Source: Pelodera strongyloides (Eukaryota > Nematoda > Chromadorea > Rhabditida > Rhabditidae). From it: DNA of 64,000 bases. Location: contig JAANDG010000093.1 in the NCBI GenBank assembly GCA_036852015.1, forward strand, positions 278,155-342,154. Reading direction: 5' to 3'. Shown here piece by piece: positions 48,301 through 58,940 of the stretch. The translations under genes were made by a program, and so were the position numbers. The notes beneath the pieces are model-generated. The model saw only the letters and a program-made list of their open reading frames with translations, was not told the DNA's origin and did not search any database. Numbering within the stretch: position 1 is the first letter of the stretch; every line of letters begins with the position of its first letter.

Positions 48301-48780
48301 CTCCCATAAACTTATGTCTCGCTGATACACAATTCACAACTGACCCACGCCCAGAAACATCACTAACCATAAGTATACCTTGAGCACATGGGACCCATAC
48401 GGGGGTCGCCGAATATGGAAGTTCCATGGAGTTCCAAACATCCATAACGGTTGCCATAATACGTTCGATGGAACTGCAAGTACATGTGCCCGCATCAAAA
48501 GGTTGAGCTGGGTAGTGACTGAACTTGCAAAACCAAGCAAATAAAAATAAAAATAAAAATGAATGAGTAAGAGTAAATACAGGAAAACTGCAATAAAATC
48601 ATCAACCATAAGTATCACTAACCATAAGTATACCTTGAGCACTTGGGCTGGGTAGTGACTGAACTTGCAAAACCAAGCAAATAAAAACGGGTTGAACTGG
48701 GTAGTGACTGAACTTGGAAAACCAAGCAAATAAAAATAAAAATGAATGAGTAAGAGTAAATACAGGAAAACTGCAATAAA
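48301..48780 (+). repeat. LINE-like 3' tail repeat, copy 1, with A-rich end
   Basis: 48301-48540 matches 50891-51127 (GTGAAACAT-type start, GGGACCCATACGGGGGTCGC, AAGTTCCATGGAGTTCCAAA). It ends in (AAATAA)-type repeats. The terminal piece GGGTAGTGACTGAACTTG, then AAAACCAAGCAAATAAAAA, is repeated at about 48508, 48649 and 48697. An A-rich simple-repeat tail fits the 3' end of a non-LTR retroelement or SINE. Confidence 0.5.
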
Positions 48781-48839
48781 ACCACAGAATAACTTTCATA
48801 CCTAAATACATAGTGATAGTATAAAACACATATACTAAA

Positions 48840-49300
48840 AAACTAATAACTGTTATAGGAAATAGGAAATAATTTTCAAAAATAGCGGGAAGGCTGTTTA
48901 ATTAGTACTGAAATTGGAAAAACACCTGGTTTCGACCCGATTTCGCAGACGAGGTGTTCTAGTGGCAGGCCGGGTCTCGTCAGTACGAACCATGCCACTC
49001 TATATTATTAACTTAGTAAAGCGGAATAATATTTAAAAGTAGAAACAAAATGCGGATGAGAAAAAAAAGGAGCTGTACCCTATTTGGGTATTGAACACTA
49101 AACAACTTAACAGGCATGCCAGGGAGAATTTTGTAGTTTGTATTTTAACGGGAACCATATCTATCCGTGGTGTGACCTAACAGACCAAATGGGCATACAG
49201 GGTAGTACTTTGTAGTTTGCATACCGACTTATATCATGGACATGGTGTGTCCCTAGATGCTACATCGGAGTTCCCTAACCAATTACAGAGTACTTTAGGT
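48840..49300. other. No feature recognised
   Basis: AT-rich sequence, probably part of the retroelement relic that follows. A GGTTTCGACCCG-like B-box motif near 48928 is isolated. Confidence 0.3.
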
Positions 49301-49306
49301 GTTGTG

Positions 49307-49835
49307 CTATATTTTTGTGCAAAAACCTTTACGAATGGTTGATAGTATAACGGATGAAGGATAGCTATTATGAAGCAATTTGTTATAAAGTTCTCTAACC
49401 TTTTCTTTAAAATATGTTAGTTCTGAAGTGCATCTGTTAATGCGTATGATTTCACCAAATATACAGTTAATTTTAATATTATTACAGATATTACTCGGTA
49501 TTATTTGAGTTTGCAGTTTCTAGTGTTAGTGAATCTGGATAGATACTGATTATATCGTGGATAATATGTTCTTCGTTATAGAAAATAATAAGGCCATGCA
49601 TATATCGATTGACTAGCATTTTATAACTTAGCTGACGATTTTGTGACTGTTTGAGGAATTTGTGTTCCAGCATTGTTAGTGAAAGGTATGCAAACATAGG
49701 CGATGCATTCCCACCCTGTGGAACACCTTTAGTTTGATGGAATATACTCTCTTGAAAGACAAGAAAGCTATTTTTAACTATATAAAGAACCATACTTTTG
49801 ATTTGATCTTTGGAGTATGACATAACAACAAACAC
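49307..49835 (-). pseudogene. Penelope-like reverse transcriptase relic
   Basis: The minus-strand frame 49835-49491 carries a reverse transcriptase palm motif (QTKGVPQGGNASPMFAYL at about 49733-49680) and, where the catalytic YxDD should be, NRYMHGLIIF (49607-49578), so both Asp residues are gone. After a loss of frame, 49459-49307 reads FGEIIRINRCTSELTYFKEK and ends near YPSSVILSTIRKGF, which fits the C-terminal part of Penelope-like RTs (RxNR..., then the SYP helix). The intervening LDL motif region is missing. The N-terminal RT and the GIY-YIG endonuclease were not found. Assignment to Penelope rather than another RT class rests on motif style. Confidence 0.6.
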
Positions 49836-49859
49836 AATCCCTAATAAGTATCTATGTAT

Positions 49860-50009
49860 CTATGTGACTCTAAAAAGCCGACAAGTGAAAAATTACGAAA
49901 CAAAAATGTAAGATAAGGAAACCAAAACCTACACAGTCTTTATAGTGCTTTCCTTCTGCTGAATGCAGTTCGGCGCCCGATCCCACAATACGGTTTGCCT
50001 GCGATGAAG
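49860..50009. other. Short sequence repeated at 51460-51590
   Basis: AAGCCGACAAG, then AAATTA(C/A)GAAACAAAAATGTA and GGTTTGCCTG recur near 51462-51580 in the same order, about 1.6 kb further right. Confidence 0.5.
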
Positions 50010-50300
50010 AGGGCATCATTAGGGCAAGGGACACCTTAGGCATTCCTAGAGGGGGTGATCATCTTGTGGGCGAGTATGAGAGCGCATTGTGCGGAGTTCT
50101 GTTTCGTTCTCCACTACGCATACAAAATAAAACCTCACAGGCTTGTAAGAACATAAAGCCAAACAAGGCATCGTGCCGCCAAAAAGAACCGTCACCTCTT
50201 TGGTTGATCTTGTCATCAGACTGATGAAAAGCGATGTTTTGCCTATAATGTCAACCATCCTGTTTTCATATTGGAACACGAACAACCCCCATAACGGTCT
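50010..50300 (+). repeat. Family D dispersed repeat, copy 2 of the close pair
   Basis: See 47170-47460. It is nearly identical over 280 bases, with one 8-base deletion near CATCAGACTGATG. Together with the LINE-like tails at 48301 and 50891 it suggests one composite block duplicated. Confidence 0.75.
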
Positions 50301-50309
50301 CTCCAATGA

Positions 50310-50890
50310 GGGTCGGTTCTAAAATAGGTTCATCATGGACAGATCAGTCATCAGTGTGAGGGTTTAAACACAACTGTCTCTCGCTTGTCTTGCAGGTCGA
50401 ATTACCATCCAGCGGACGGAACCTGTCGGGACTCAATCCTTGTTTGGGGGTGTTCACTTTCAAATACCCATTCGAAGGACTTAACTGATCAGCTGAGAGT
50501 CATATGTAGTTGGCGTTTAGCTCCAACGGGATCGGTTGTGAATAATGTGCAACTGTCTACCTGAGTGAGTGTGCCTCCATGCGCAACCATAGGCGTAGCC
50601 CTCGTTGACGTGGCTCTATCTTCCGACTGAAATGTAATACTTTAGAAACTAGGGTAAACATTGCGATAGTATGCCGACTGACTATCGTTGACGTTTAGCT
50701 AAACCTGCTGAGAGTCGGGAAGTAGTTCGTCCTTCACTTAATGACAGAATGAGTATGAGTGCTCGTAGACTATGATATAGAATTGAGAATCTTCGTCGAG
50801 AAATAGTTTCAGATGCGATCAGGTGGAATGTAGAAGGAACGCTCCATACCTCATCTTTTGGTGTCATAGGGAACGGATACCCTTAATATC
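50310..50890. other. No gene recognised
   Basis: TTCTAAA-TAGGTTCA and AAACACAACTGTCTCTCGC resemble 57833-57900, so this is repeat-derived. No exon was supported. Confidence 0.35.
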
Positions 50891-51127
50891 TCCCATACAC
50901 TGTCTCGTTGGTCCAGAATTTACAACTGTCCCACGCCCAGAAACATCACTAACCATATATACCTTGAGCACATGGGACCCATACGGGGGTCGCCGAATAT
51001 GGAAGTTCCATGGAGTTCCAAACATTAATAGCGGTTGCCATAATACGTTCGATGGAATTGAAAGTACACGTGCCCGCATCAACAGATTGAGTTGAGTAAC
51101 GACTGTAATTGGAAAACCCAGCAAACA
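50891..51127 (+). repeat. LINE-like 3' tail repeat, copy 2
   Basis: Matches 48301-48540 over its full length but ends AAAACCCAGCAAACAGCAAA without the long A-rich tail. Confidence 0.55.
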
Positions 51128-51829
51128 GCAAACACGCAATCACTACGTTGCAACTATACGTTGCAACTGTTGAAATATAGAGAATTATCTAAGAAATGTA
51201 TTCTAGAACATAGTTTATTACTAATGTCTACTAATGACGCTGTTTACGCAATAACATGAATTAACTATTGTATTCGAATGACAACTTATGTATAAATACC
51301 CTTGACTTAAACTAGAGAGAATGGCAACGCCTAGAGTAGAAGCTTCGGCCTATACTTGAGGTTTGGAGCCTGATCTGATTCTCCAGCATACGGTATAAGG
51401 TCCGGTTACAACCTTGCGGTTGGCAGTCCACGCTTCACTCGCCCTTGCACACACCCTAAACAGCCGACAAGAGGAAAATTAAGAAACAAAAATGTAAGCT
51501 AAGGAAACCAAAACCTACACAGTCCTTATAGTGTTTTCTTTTTGCTGACTGCAGTCCGGTGCCCGATCCCACAATACGGTTTGCCTGTTTGGTGTCCACA
51601 GCATGTGTACGTGATTGGAAGATGGCTAGTTTCATCACAAATGAAACCTCGAAAGTAGACTCCTGTCATCGGTTGGTACATGCTGAATTGATTGATATTA
51701 AAACATGAACCCAAGGAACCATCGACTCACTCTCCATCGAGTAACACATCTGAATGTGCAATGACTGTTTAGAAGGAGTACGCCAAAAGGTAATTAATTA
51801 TACGTTCAAAGGAAAAGCAAAATAGAACA
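51128..51829. other. No gene recognised
   Basis: Holds the second copy of the 49860-type sequence near 51462-51580. No exon was found. Confidence 0.3.
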
Positions 51830-52062
51830 CAAAAACCAACCTTCTTAGACGAGCACAGACCAGAAAATGATTTCTCTTGTTTTACCCGAATTCGCCCAAA
51901 ATTTGCATGTTCAAAAAAGTGTATCATTTTAGACAGGTGAGCGCTTGTGGAAAATACCACAGACATTTCTTTTTGAAATTTGCATAAATGTAATTTGGTA
52001 AGCGAGGGGAAAAGTACTGAGTAATCATTCATTGACGTGAGCAAAGAAGGAGAGGTTGGTTA
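51830..52062. repeat. ACCAACCTT hairpin element, isolated copy
   Basis: It starts AACCAACCTTCTTAG and ends GAGAGGTTGGTTAG. The left arm has AAAATGATTTCTCTTGTT and AAAATTTGCATG, the order and spacing also present in each satellite monomer. The right arm has AATTTGCATAAATG and AATCATTCATT. Confidence 0.7.
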
Positions 52063-52370
52063 GTTCTTAATTTTAATCATATTTAACACTCGTTTCCCAA
52101 TATACTTAACAGTTGTTTTTATGAGCTGATTTTCTCACGGAAACGAACCTTTTTCGCATCCTTGGTATCAAAGTATGCATAAAAAGAGTGCACTAAGACA
52201 AACAAAGTGGCACTCAAAGTTAAAGTAAATGAAAGGGAAACCTACGCAGTCTCTTTTCGTTCTTTCCGTTGTGATCCAATGTTAGAGTCCCCTATCTCTC
52301 GTTCAGCTCCTTGCGCTTTAATCTCAAAAAGGCTTGTAGACAACGATGTTAGCTGGCCCAATATGTTGCA
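52063..52370. other. Presumed 5' flank of the plus-strand gene
   Basis: Upstream region of the Lys/Glu-rich gene. No TATA box is obvious. Frame 52207-52431 overlaps the start codon of the gene in another frame and has no support. Confidence 0.3.
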
Positions 52371-52378
52371 CTATTTAG
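52371..52378 (+). promoter_or_regulatory. Probable trans-splice (spliced leader) acceptor
   Basis: CTATTTAG ends seven bases before the ATG at 52386. An acceptor this close to a start codon with no upstream coding exon is the typical nematode arrangement for spliced-leader addition. It could also be a cis acceptor for a non-coding first exon. Confidence 0.45.
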
Positions 52379-52385
52379 AGCGAAA

Positions 52386-54179
52386 ATGGGGAAAAAGGGA
52401 GATAAGAAGAAGAATGATAAAAAGGAGGTAGTGGCGCGAGTGGAGCCCAACTTGGACCCATGCCAGCCTCCTCACTACCATCCTTCCCCGTTGTTGCCTA
52501 ATGCTTCAGCGAGGGAAAGACTAAGGGGCCACACCCCTAGTAAGTTGCTTACATCGTCTTTAAATGTGACTCAGGGAGTCACTGAAACGTATGAATTTGG
52601 AAATAACTACTCAATATATAGTATACAGAAAAGTCAATCCTCTCTGTTTAAATTGCAATCTCTTCTAGGTAAGGTTTGGGGGGGGTACGGTATGGTTTGG
52701 GGGTAAAATTCGGGGGTTGCAGTCTTTGAGTTAAAAATGAGCATACCTGAACGAGCACTTGAGCCTGTGGCTTGATATTGGGACCACACTTGACTTATCC
52801 ACACTTGACAAAAAGAACAAACTAACGATCGTTATGTGTCCTCTACAGTTTAATCAGTGGGTATTACATTGTGTGCGACCGTGGTGCGCCTCTGTTTTTC
52901 ATCTTTCTGGTAGTGAACACTGTTTATTTAGTCACGGGGTGTGGCTCCTTTTCGGAGTCTCCCCCCACCCCGCCCGCACCGTGCCCGATTGAAAGTGGTG
53001 GAGAGGAAGAAGAGGTGGTGAAGGAGGAGGAAGAGGAGTTAGAGGGCCCTGACTATGGGGGACTTCGCAGGAGGTTCGTCGGTAAGTTAAGCTTCGCTAA
53101 CGTTTATTTTCGATGCGGGGCAGCGTCCTTTTTAGTGCTTCACCTCGCGCATGTAGTATATTAATTTGTTTGTTCGTGCAGGCCGAAGGGAGACGAAGAA
53201 GGAGGAAAAGAGAGAGGAGGAAAAGAGGGAGGAAAAGAAGGAGGAGAAGAAGGAGAAGGAGAAGGAGGAGAAGAAGGAGAAGGAGAAGGAAGGGAAGGGG
53301 CGGAAGCGCGACAGCACGCCCGCGGTCCGCCGTAGAAAGGAGAAAAAAGGTGAGTATTGTATGCAGTGTTCCCTAATCAACTTAGCGGGTGGTCGTTGAC
53401 CATTAGGGCAACCAAAAAGAGAACCGTTTCTCCTGTAATTTAGTATTAGACTGCTAATAAAGGAACAACGAAACTAAAAGATTGCGAGCGGCAATTTTTG
53501 GGGGTGTTTCCCGCAAAATAAAAAGTTGCGGAAAAAGTCGTTTCACCGTCTCTGTTTGCCGTTTTAGTGCGGGAAACTCCCCCAAACTGTTGCGAAACAC
53601 CCCCAAAACGTTGTCGAATAGGTGCGCGAAATATAAACTGCAAAAGAAACCAGCGCGTGGTGTTCAAACCTACACTCTTGGGAGATAATTTCTCTAAACA
53701 GCGCCTTAGACCACTCGGCCACGCAACACATGTGAGACCCATGCTTGCGGAAATAATATTAGTACAATAATTGCACTTACGGATTCTCCGAGCGCTTTCA
53801 AAAACGTTGCCGAACAGTGCGGAAACGGTGCGGGGCGCAATTTGCGCGCCTAACTATGCAAAGTGTTTCCCGTACCGGATCTGCGCGCATTTTGCGCCCC
53901 ATTTCTATTCGGTATTTTGATCCCCATTTCGTTGCGACGCGCATTTTGTATCGGTTCTCAGTGAACTATGTTTTGGTGCCTCTCTTCATATTAACTTTTT
54001 AAATGCATTTAGACGGGAGAGAAGAAAAAGAAAAGGAAAGGGCGGGAAAGAAAGCAGAGAAGAAGGAGGAGGAAAAGAAGGAGGATGAAAAAGAAGAAAA
54101 AGGGAAAGAAGGAGGAGGAAAAGAAAAAGGGAAAGAAGGAGGAGGAAAAGAAAAAGGGAAAGAAGGAGGATTAAATTAA
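52386..54179 (+). CDS. Four-exon gene, Lys/Glu-rich low-complexity protein, 212 aa
   Basis: Exons 52386-52539, 52932-53081, 53182-53349 and 54013-54179 have excellent borders: donors GTAAGT, GTAAGT and GTGAGT, and acceptors TTATTTAG, CGTGCAG and GCATTTAG. All junctions are phase 1. The ATG is chosen because it opens the frame next to a TTTAG acceptor. The protein begins MGKKGDKKKNDKKEVV, has a Pro-rich part (residues about 25-75, PPTPPAP), an acidic patch (EEEEVVKEEEEELEG), then about 100 residues of alternating Lys/Glu runs, and ends in three G-K-E repeats (KEKGKEGGG) and a TAA. There is no signal peptide or membrane segment. The charge pattern suggests a disordered or single-alpha-helix protein, perhaps nuclear; this is inference. 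An alternative exon 1 donor at 52669 (CTAG/GTAAGG) keeps phase 1 and would add 43 residues. AATAAA follows at 54249-54254. Confidence 0.65.
52673..52718 (+). other. G-rich tract in intron 1
   Basis: Four or more runs of G (GGTTTGGGGGGGG, GGTTTGGGGG, CGGGGG) within about 45 bases begin right after the alternative donor at 52669. A G-quadruplex in the RNA is possible and could influence donor choice. Confidence 0.5.
53640..53735 (-). ncRNA. tRNA-Ser/Leu-like sequence in intron 3, degenerate
   Basis: On the minus strand GTGGCCGAGTGGTCTAAGGC is a canonical class II (Ser/Leu) D-arm and A box. It is followed by an anticodon-like TTTAGAGAAATT and a B-box-like AGGTTTGAACACC with one extra base. The T stem and acceptor pair only partly, so a pseudogene or SINE is more likely than a working tRNA. 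Confidence 0.4.
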
Positions 54180-54248
54180 ACTTAGCCTAATTAAATTATA
54201 GTGTATAGAATTAAATTTAACAAATTATATTAATTTAAATTGAAATGC

Positions 54249-54254
54249 AATAAA
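54249..54254 (+). terminator. Polyadenylation signal
   Basis: AATAAA about 70 bases after the stop codon of the Lys/Glu-rich gene, in AT-rich sequence. Canonical hexamer at a plausible distance. Confidence 0.5.
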
Positions 54255-54559
54255 GTGATTTTAAGTTAAATTGTGTATGAATATTTAATGGTTTATGTTT
54301 TCTCTGAGGCTCTTTACTTACAACTGAGCAATCACTAAAACACAGGGTTATTGACTGGTAATTTTCGCTGCTTTCCATGAGGGGCAACAGGCTATCTCGA
54401 AACCGACAATTGGAGCGTAAAACGAGTCGACACATTAAAGCGAAATTGTGGTCTGTATCCATCAAAATTCGTCGAAAATTACAAGGCGAAGGAAACATGA
54501 GTAGTGCGTTACAGCATAACCACACCCATTCTTTACTTGTATGTGGTTTACAAGCATGG

Positions 54560-55060
54560 CTGATTTTCTTTGCAAGTATTAAAAAAATTACCGTATCTTG
54601 GCACTACACGGGACCATTTTTTAAAATTAATTTTAGCAATCGAATGCCCTATAAAATGGTGGATTTTCTTTAGTGCGGATTTTGAAAGCTGTATCAAAAT
54701 AATGGGAAAACTACTGTAAATTGTTCACGATTTTACCAATTGATACTTGCAAGGAAAAACGCACGGTCTTTGGTATACTTGCAAACCCCCAGTAAATTCT
54801 ATATTTCATCATTTGGAGAGAGTTTGTGCTAATTTGTGAACAGCTGGATCCTCCCAGCTCGCTACTAGTTTAAGAGCCGGCCAATCGAGTAAAGCGAATT
54901 TTCCCATACAAAATCGCAAAAAATGGTTGTTTGAGAACATTTTTATTCAAGATGCACTTATTTGTTTGTATTTGATGTTTATTTTCGTTTATAACCTTTT
55001 TCAGACTCTTTTTGGTGAAAAACCCCAAATCGGGTGGTTTTTCGCGTCAAAGAGACATTG
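54560..55060 (-). repeat. Dispersed repeat, relative of 19520 and 59872 elements
   Basis: Read on the minus strand from 55060: CACCCGATTTGGGGTTTTTC, CACCAAAAAG, ACGAAAATAAACATCA, TGCATCTTGAATAAAAATGT and GGGAAAATTCGCTTTA, the same order as 61835-61985. Further inside, ACCGTATCTTGGCACTACAC matches 19948. Confidence 0.6.
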
Positions 55061-55079
55061 AGCGTTTTCGCAACAAAGG

Positions 55080-55398
55080 AGAACTTAATTCCAATAAGAA
55101 CTGAAAAGGATGAATTTCGTGAAATTTCTGGATCGCTTATTTGAGTATCAACCTCCACCCTATAATCGATTCGTGTAAAAACGTCGGTCCCTCTGTTTGA
55201 GGCAATTTTCTTGTAGCGCCAAAGTAACTACGCAAATGAATTTCAATGCTGAAATAAAACGTATAGAAGAGAGATTTCCTTCGAATGCTGAATCTACAAC
55301 TTCAAAAAAGTCGACGTGCAAAATTCATCGTAGCACCCAAGTAATGAAGTAAATGAACTACAGTGGGTGCGAAGCGCGCTACGCACCCGAGCTCTAGT
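55080..55398 (+). mobile_element. Helitron-type 3' end (5' end not located)
   Basis: At 55365-55388 a GC hairpin (GGGTGCG ... CGCACCC, loop AAGCGCGCTA) is followed after GAGCT by CTAG and then T (55394-55398). A hairpin closely upstream of CTRR with insertion next to T is the hallmark Helitron 3' end. The sequence before it is non-coding, so the element would be non-autonomous. Confidence 0.6.
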
Positions 55399-55794
55399 CA
55401 ATTCCGAGATTAGAGCGTTCAATTCAAGCAAGTGAAGTATCATCCGACTTTCAGTATTCTAATCTTAACTCTTACTCTCATTACACCTTATGCTCCTCGC
55501 ACTCGCTCGTCTGCGATCTTCTCGTCTCTCTTCGCGCTGCTCGTTCTCCTCCAGGAGACTGACTACCTGAAAGGGTAAAAAGCGGTAAAACAGATAGGGT
55601 AAATCGGGGAAAAACGATATAGCGGTGCCTATGTAAAGGACATTTACAGAAAAGAGCGAACTTATTGTCCTCATTGGGTCACAGGGAAGTCGGTTCAAGG
55701 TTGTGTGGTATAGGCTATTGACTAGTGTCGTTTGCAAGAACCAGTGCGCATGGTATTTCTAACCGCTTTGAAGAAGGAAATGAAAGATCGTTAA

Positions 55795-56218
55795 TTAAAG
55801 GGTCAGGCCCATTTCAAATGACCCCTATTTTTGAGGACTCCATCGGATTCTTCGTTTCAAATATAGTAGGCTGAATTTTTTTCTAATTTTCAAGCGCAAA
55901 ATTCCCACACTATTCCGCAGTTTACCGTGGGCAGTCATACCCAACTATTTATCGCAGTTTACACGCCTCTTCGCGCTTATTGGCCAATAACGCAGTTGCC
56001 ACGCCCAATAGAGCATATTGCCCAATTAGCGCGAAGGGGGCGTTTCAGCATTCGAAGGAATAAATAGTTGGGTATGACTGGCAATGGTAAATTGCCGAAT
56101 ACTGCGTGAATTTTGCGCTTAAAAATTAGAAAAATATCGTATCCTACTATATATGACATGAAGAATCAGATGGAATCATCAAAAATAGGGGTCATTTGAA
56201 ATGGGCCTGACCCTTTAA
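55795..56218. mobile_element. 424-bp palindromic MITE with TTAA ends (copy 2)
   Basis: Same ends (TTAA, AGGGTCAGGCCCATTTCAAA) and same internal blocks as 43433-43848. An internal change near 56040 (TTTCAGCATTCGAAGGA) replaces part of one arm. Confidence 0.8.
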
Positions 56219-56348
56219 ACGCACATAACCATTATGCCTAAGCTGACGGTGCTCTCATACGGCTACATAAAAATCACTCCTAAAGGTTAATGAACAGAAC
56301 GCTGTTTTAAACGCAGAAATAAGTGTTCGACGCAGTCTTCAAAATGAT

Positions 56349-56787
56349 TTAAAGGCGCGGTCACCGTTTTGACCCTTATGTATACTTTGTGTTTTTATTA
56401 ACTGCACAATATGAAAAACATAATGTTGGAAAAAATCCGACGAAAAACGCTGTTTTCAGCGAGAAATTCATTGATTAAAAAAGTTGCGTCCGATCCAAGG
56501 TCCACAGTTAGCCGTAGAAAACCAGATGTTATAATGCCCGCGAGGTATTCGACCGATTAATTAGTGGAATAACGTTCGTCGAGTCATTATCAGCACGGCC
56601 ATATGCTGGACAATTACTTGGGTTACGGTGCGTCTTGGTTCGAGGACAAAATTTTTCGTCATCATTTTACTCGCTGTTGCCGCATTTCTTGCAAAAAGTA
56701 TTCCCAACACTATGCGTTATAAATTATGAAGATAGTAAAAACACAAAGTATACATAAGGGTCAAAACGGTGACCGCGTCCCTTTAAC
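56349..56787. repeat. MITE-like element with TTTAAAGG...GGTCACCG ends
   Basis: The terminal inverted repeats are long: AAGGCGCGGTCACCGTTTTG, then ACCCTTATGTATACTTTGTG, mirrored at 56735-56787 with two extra bases. Related copies are at 22358-22822 and, decayed, 21037-21460. No transposase. Confidence 0.7.
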
Positions 56788-57059
56788 ACGGGATAATATG
56801 CATTTTTTTATGTGAGAAGACTAAGAAACAACCGCCGACTACCTGCGTGCTCTCTTATTGGGACAGCCTATTTGAGTATAATCAATCAAGAAGGCTAACT
56901 TTCGTAAGTTCCGACATACGTTGCGCTGAGCATTCTTTATTTGCTGTTCCTGGTTAGGATACAACTAGTGCGTCACTGTGGGTCGAAAAATCAGGTTTGA
57001 TGATAGGGGGTCAACTGACTGTCAGTTTTAAAGGAACGTTAATGAACGAACGCACATCA

Positions 57060-57850
57060 AGTATTGGTTTATGTTAGGGGGTGGGTTAAAATCAGCAACT
57101 TTACCTCGTCAGGTGTCTCACAATATTGGGAACGATTCGGCACCTAAGTTGTCCACTCTGCCCCTCCGTATCATTTGCTCGTACATACTTGCTGAAATTT
57201 TGGCTACTTCTGCAACAACAACCTCTAAGAAAGTGCGTAGGGTAAAGGCTATTTCTTTCCCCCCTAACGAAAAATTGATCAAACGGTATACCTTTCATGA
57301 TCGTCCGTAGGAGCGTATCCGTAAGAATGTCCATCCGAAATGAGTATGTCACTGATCTTATGACATTACCACCTTACATCTGCAAAAGAGCTATGTATAG
57401 TATGATTTGGTGTGAATTGACCGTTTAGTATGTCAAAATGCGGATAGGGCACTTTTACGTTTGGGGAGTTCAATAGAAAAGGGAACCCTGAACCTTGTCC
57501 GAAATCGACTGAGATACCCCATGAGTAAAGGCGCCACACGCCGTATACGGAACAAGTAAGGGGCCCCTTGTACATATGTGTGCCATATATGTCTCGTTCT
57601 CCACTCCGTGTACAAAACGGACCTACAGGCTTGTAAAAGCGCTATGTGAGGACGCCAAAAAACGTCAAAAAGAGACCTTACATTTTTGGCAAATTGATTT
57701 CGATTTGGTAGATCCTCCATGGACAGGTCAGCACACTTCATTTGACAGACAGGTCTATAAGTCTGTAGGTTCCCTTGAGGTCTCGAACTGAGAACCTGAT
57801 GCGGGACTTTCCAACGAGCTTATCGGTCCGTTCTAAATGGGGTTCAACAT
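57060..57850. repeat. Dispersed repeat tract with family D copy
   Basis: 57355-57380 and 57515-57545 (CATGAGTAAAGGCGCCACAC) resemble 40127-40160 and 40019-40050. 57580-57840 is family D. The minus-strand frame 57741-57433 is open for 102 codons and resembles the frame in the inverted copy at 41888 (see findings). Confidence 0.5.
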
Positions 57851-58095
57851 AGAGCAATTCATGGACCAGAGCAAGGGTTTCAATGCAACTGTTTCCCGCG
57901 CAAGGTGGTCACTACTTCCCGTATGAGGCGGTTCCGGCAGCGGCAACCGCGCTATGCGGCTCATAAACATCATCCGCACGATGCGGTCACTGGTACCCGC
58001 TCGATATACGCGTGGTTAGGCGTAACCGTGTCGTGCGCTCGTAGACTTCAGAAGTTAAGAAAATGATAAATAATTAAAACACACGGAAAACTTAC

Positions 58096-58181
58096 AAGAG
58101 TTGGCCTTCTGGGTGGGACGTATCACGGAAACCAACATAATGTTTGCTAATGGTAAGCTCCAGATTGGGTAAGTCACATAC
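58096..58181 (-). CDS. Orphan coding exon, function unknown
   Basis: A textbook acceptor (CTCAATTTCAG) and donor (GTAAGT) bound 86 bases open in one frame: VCDLPNLELTISKHYVGF, then RDTSHPEGQL and two bases of the next codon. The frame is also open far upstream on the same strand (to about 58490), with another good acceptor (ATACTTTCAG at about 58435). Alternative upstream exon structure is therefore possible. No family was recognised and no partner exon was found at lower coordinates. Confidence 0.45.
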
Positions 58182-58940
58182 CTGAAATTGAGCAATTTGC
58201 TGGCAGACAATGGACGGCACAGTTTTCACACAAGACAAGGCACGTACACAGTAAACAGTTAATATTGAACAGTACGAAAGAGTAGAAAGAAGAATAAAGG
58301 CTAGATGTGTGTTGATAAGGGGCGTGGGTCGTTTCGGACCAATGCAGTTCAGTCGAGTAAAGGAATGGATATGTCCAGAATTGTTATTTATCTCGTCTTC
58401 TTGGCACTTGAACCAACTGAAAGTATTCGGTTGGACAATTAGTGTAATCAGCTGTTCATCACAATCGCTTGGTAAATCATTATCCAAGTGTCAAGGTTCA
58501 GTCACCAAGCAGCCAGTTTTGAATTCTAATGTTGGAGAATAACAAATAGCATAGCCCACCAGACTATGTACTATCGATATATTATGGTACGTACTATCAA
58601 AAGATTGCGTAATCATAACTTATCTTTGGATACTGACTGTGATTGCTGGGATACATCTACTGGCGGGATACATCTACTGTCTGGGAATGCTGTTTGAGAG
58701 CGCGGCAGTGTGGCACCTTTAGTAAAATTCTCAATTTTGACCAGTATAGGCGTAGCACAAGACAAACACTGACCTTGAGGATACAAATCAAAACGATTTC
58801 TTTGTCGTTACTCTACACAGGCTTAAAACTCTACACAGGCTTAAAAGAACGTTCTGCGCCGGGAGCTTAGCTTCGGATTGCATGCTATTTGTCGATTTAC
58901 ACCTTGCTGTTTGTCGTTTCGGCCCCTGTTTTGAAATTCC

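Noticed and set aside
53132..53380. Ser/Phe-rich minus-strand frame
   Set aside because: It is antisense to the Lys/Glu-rich exon 3, whose splice borders support the plus strand.
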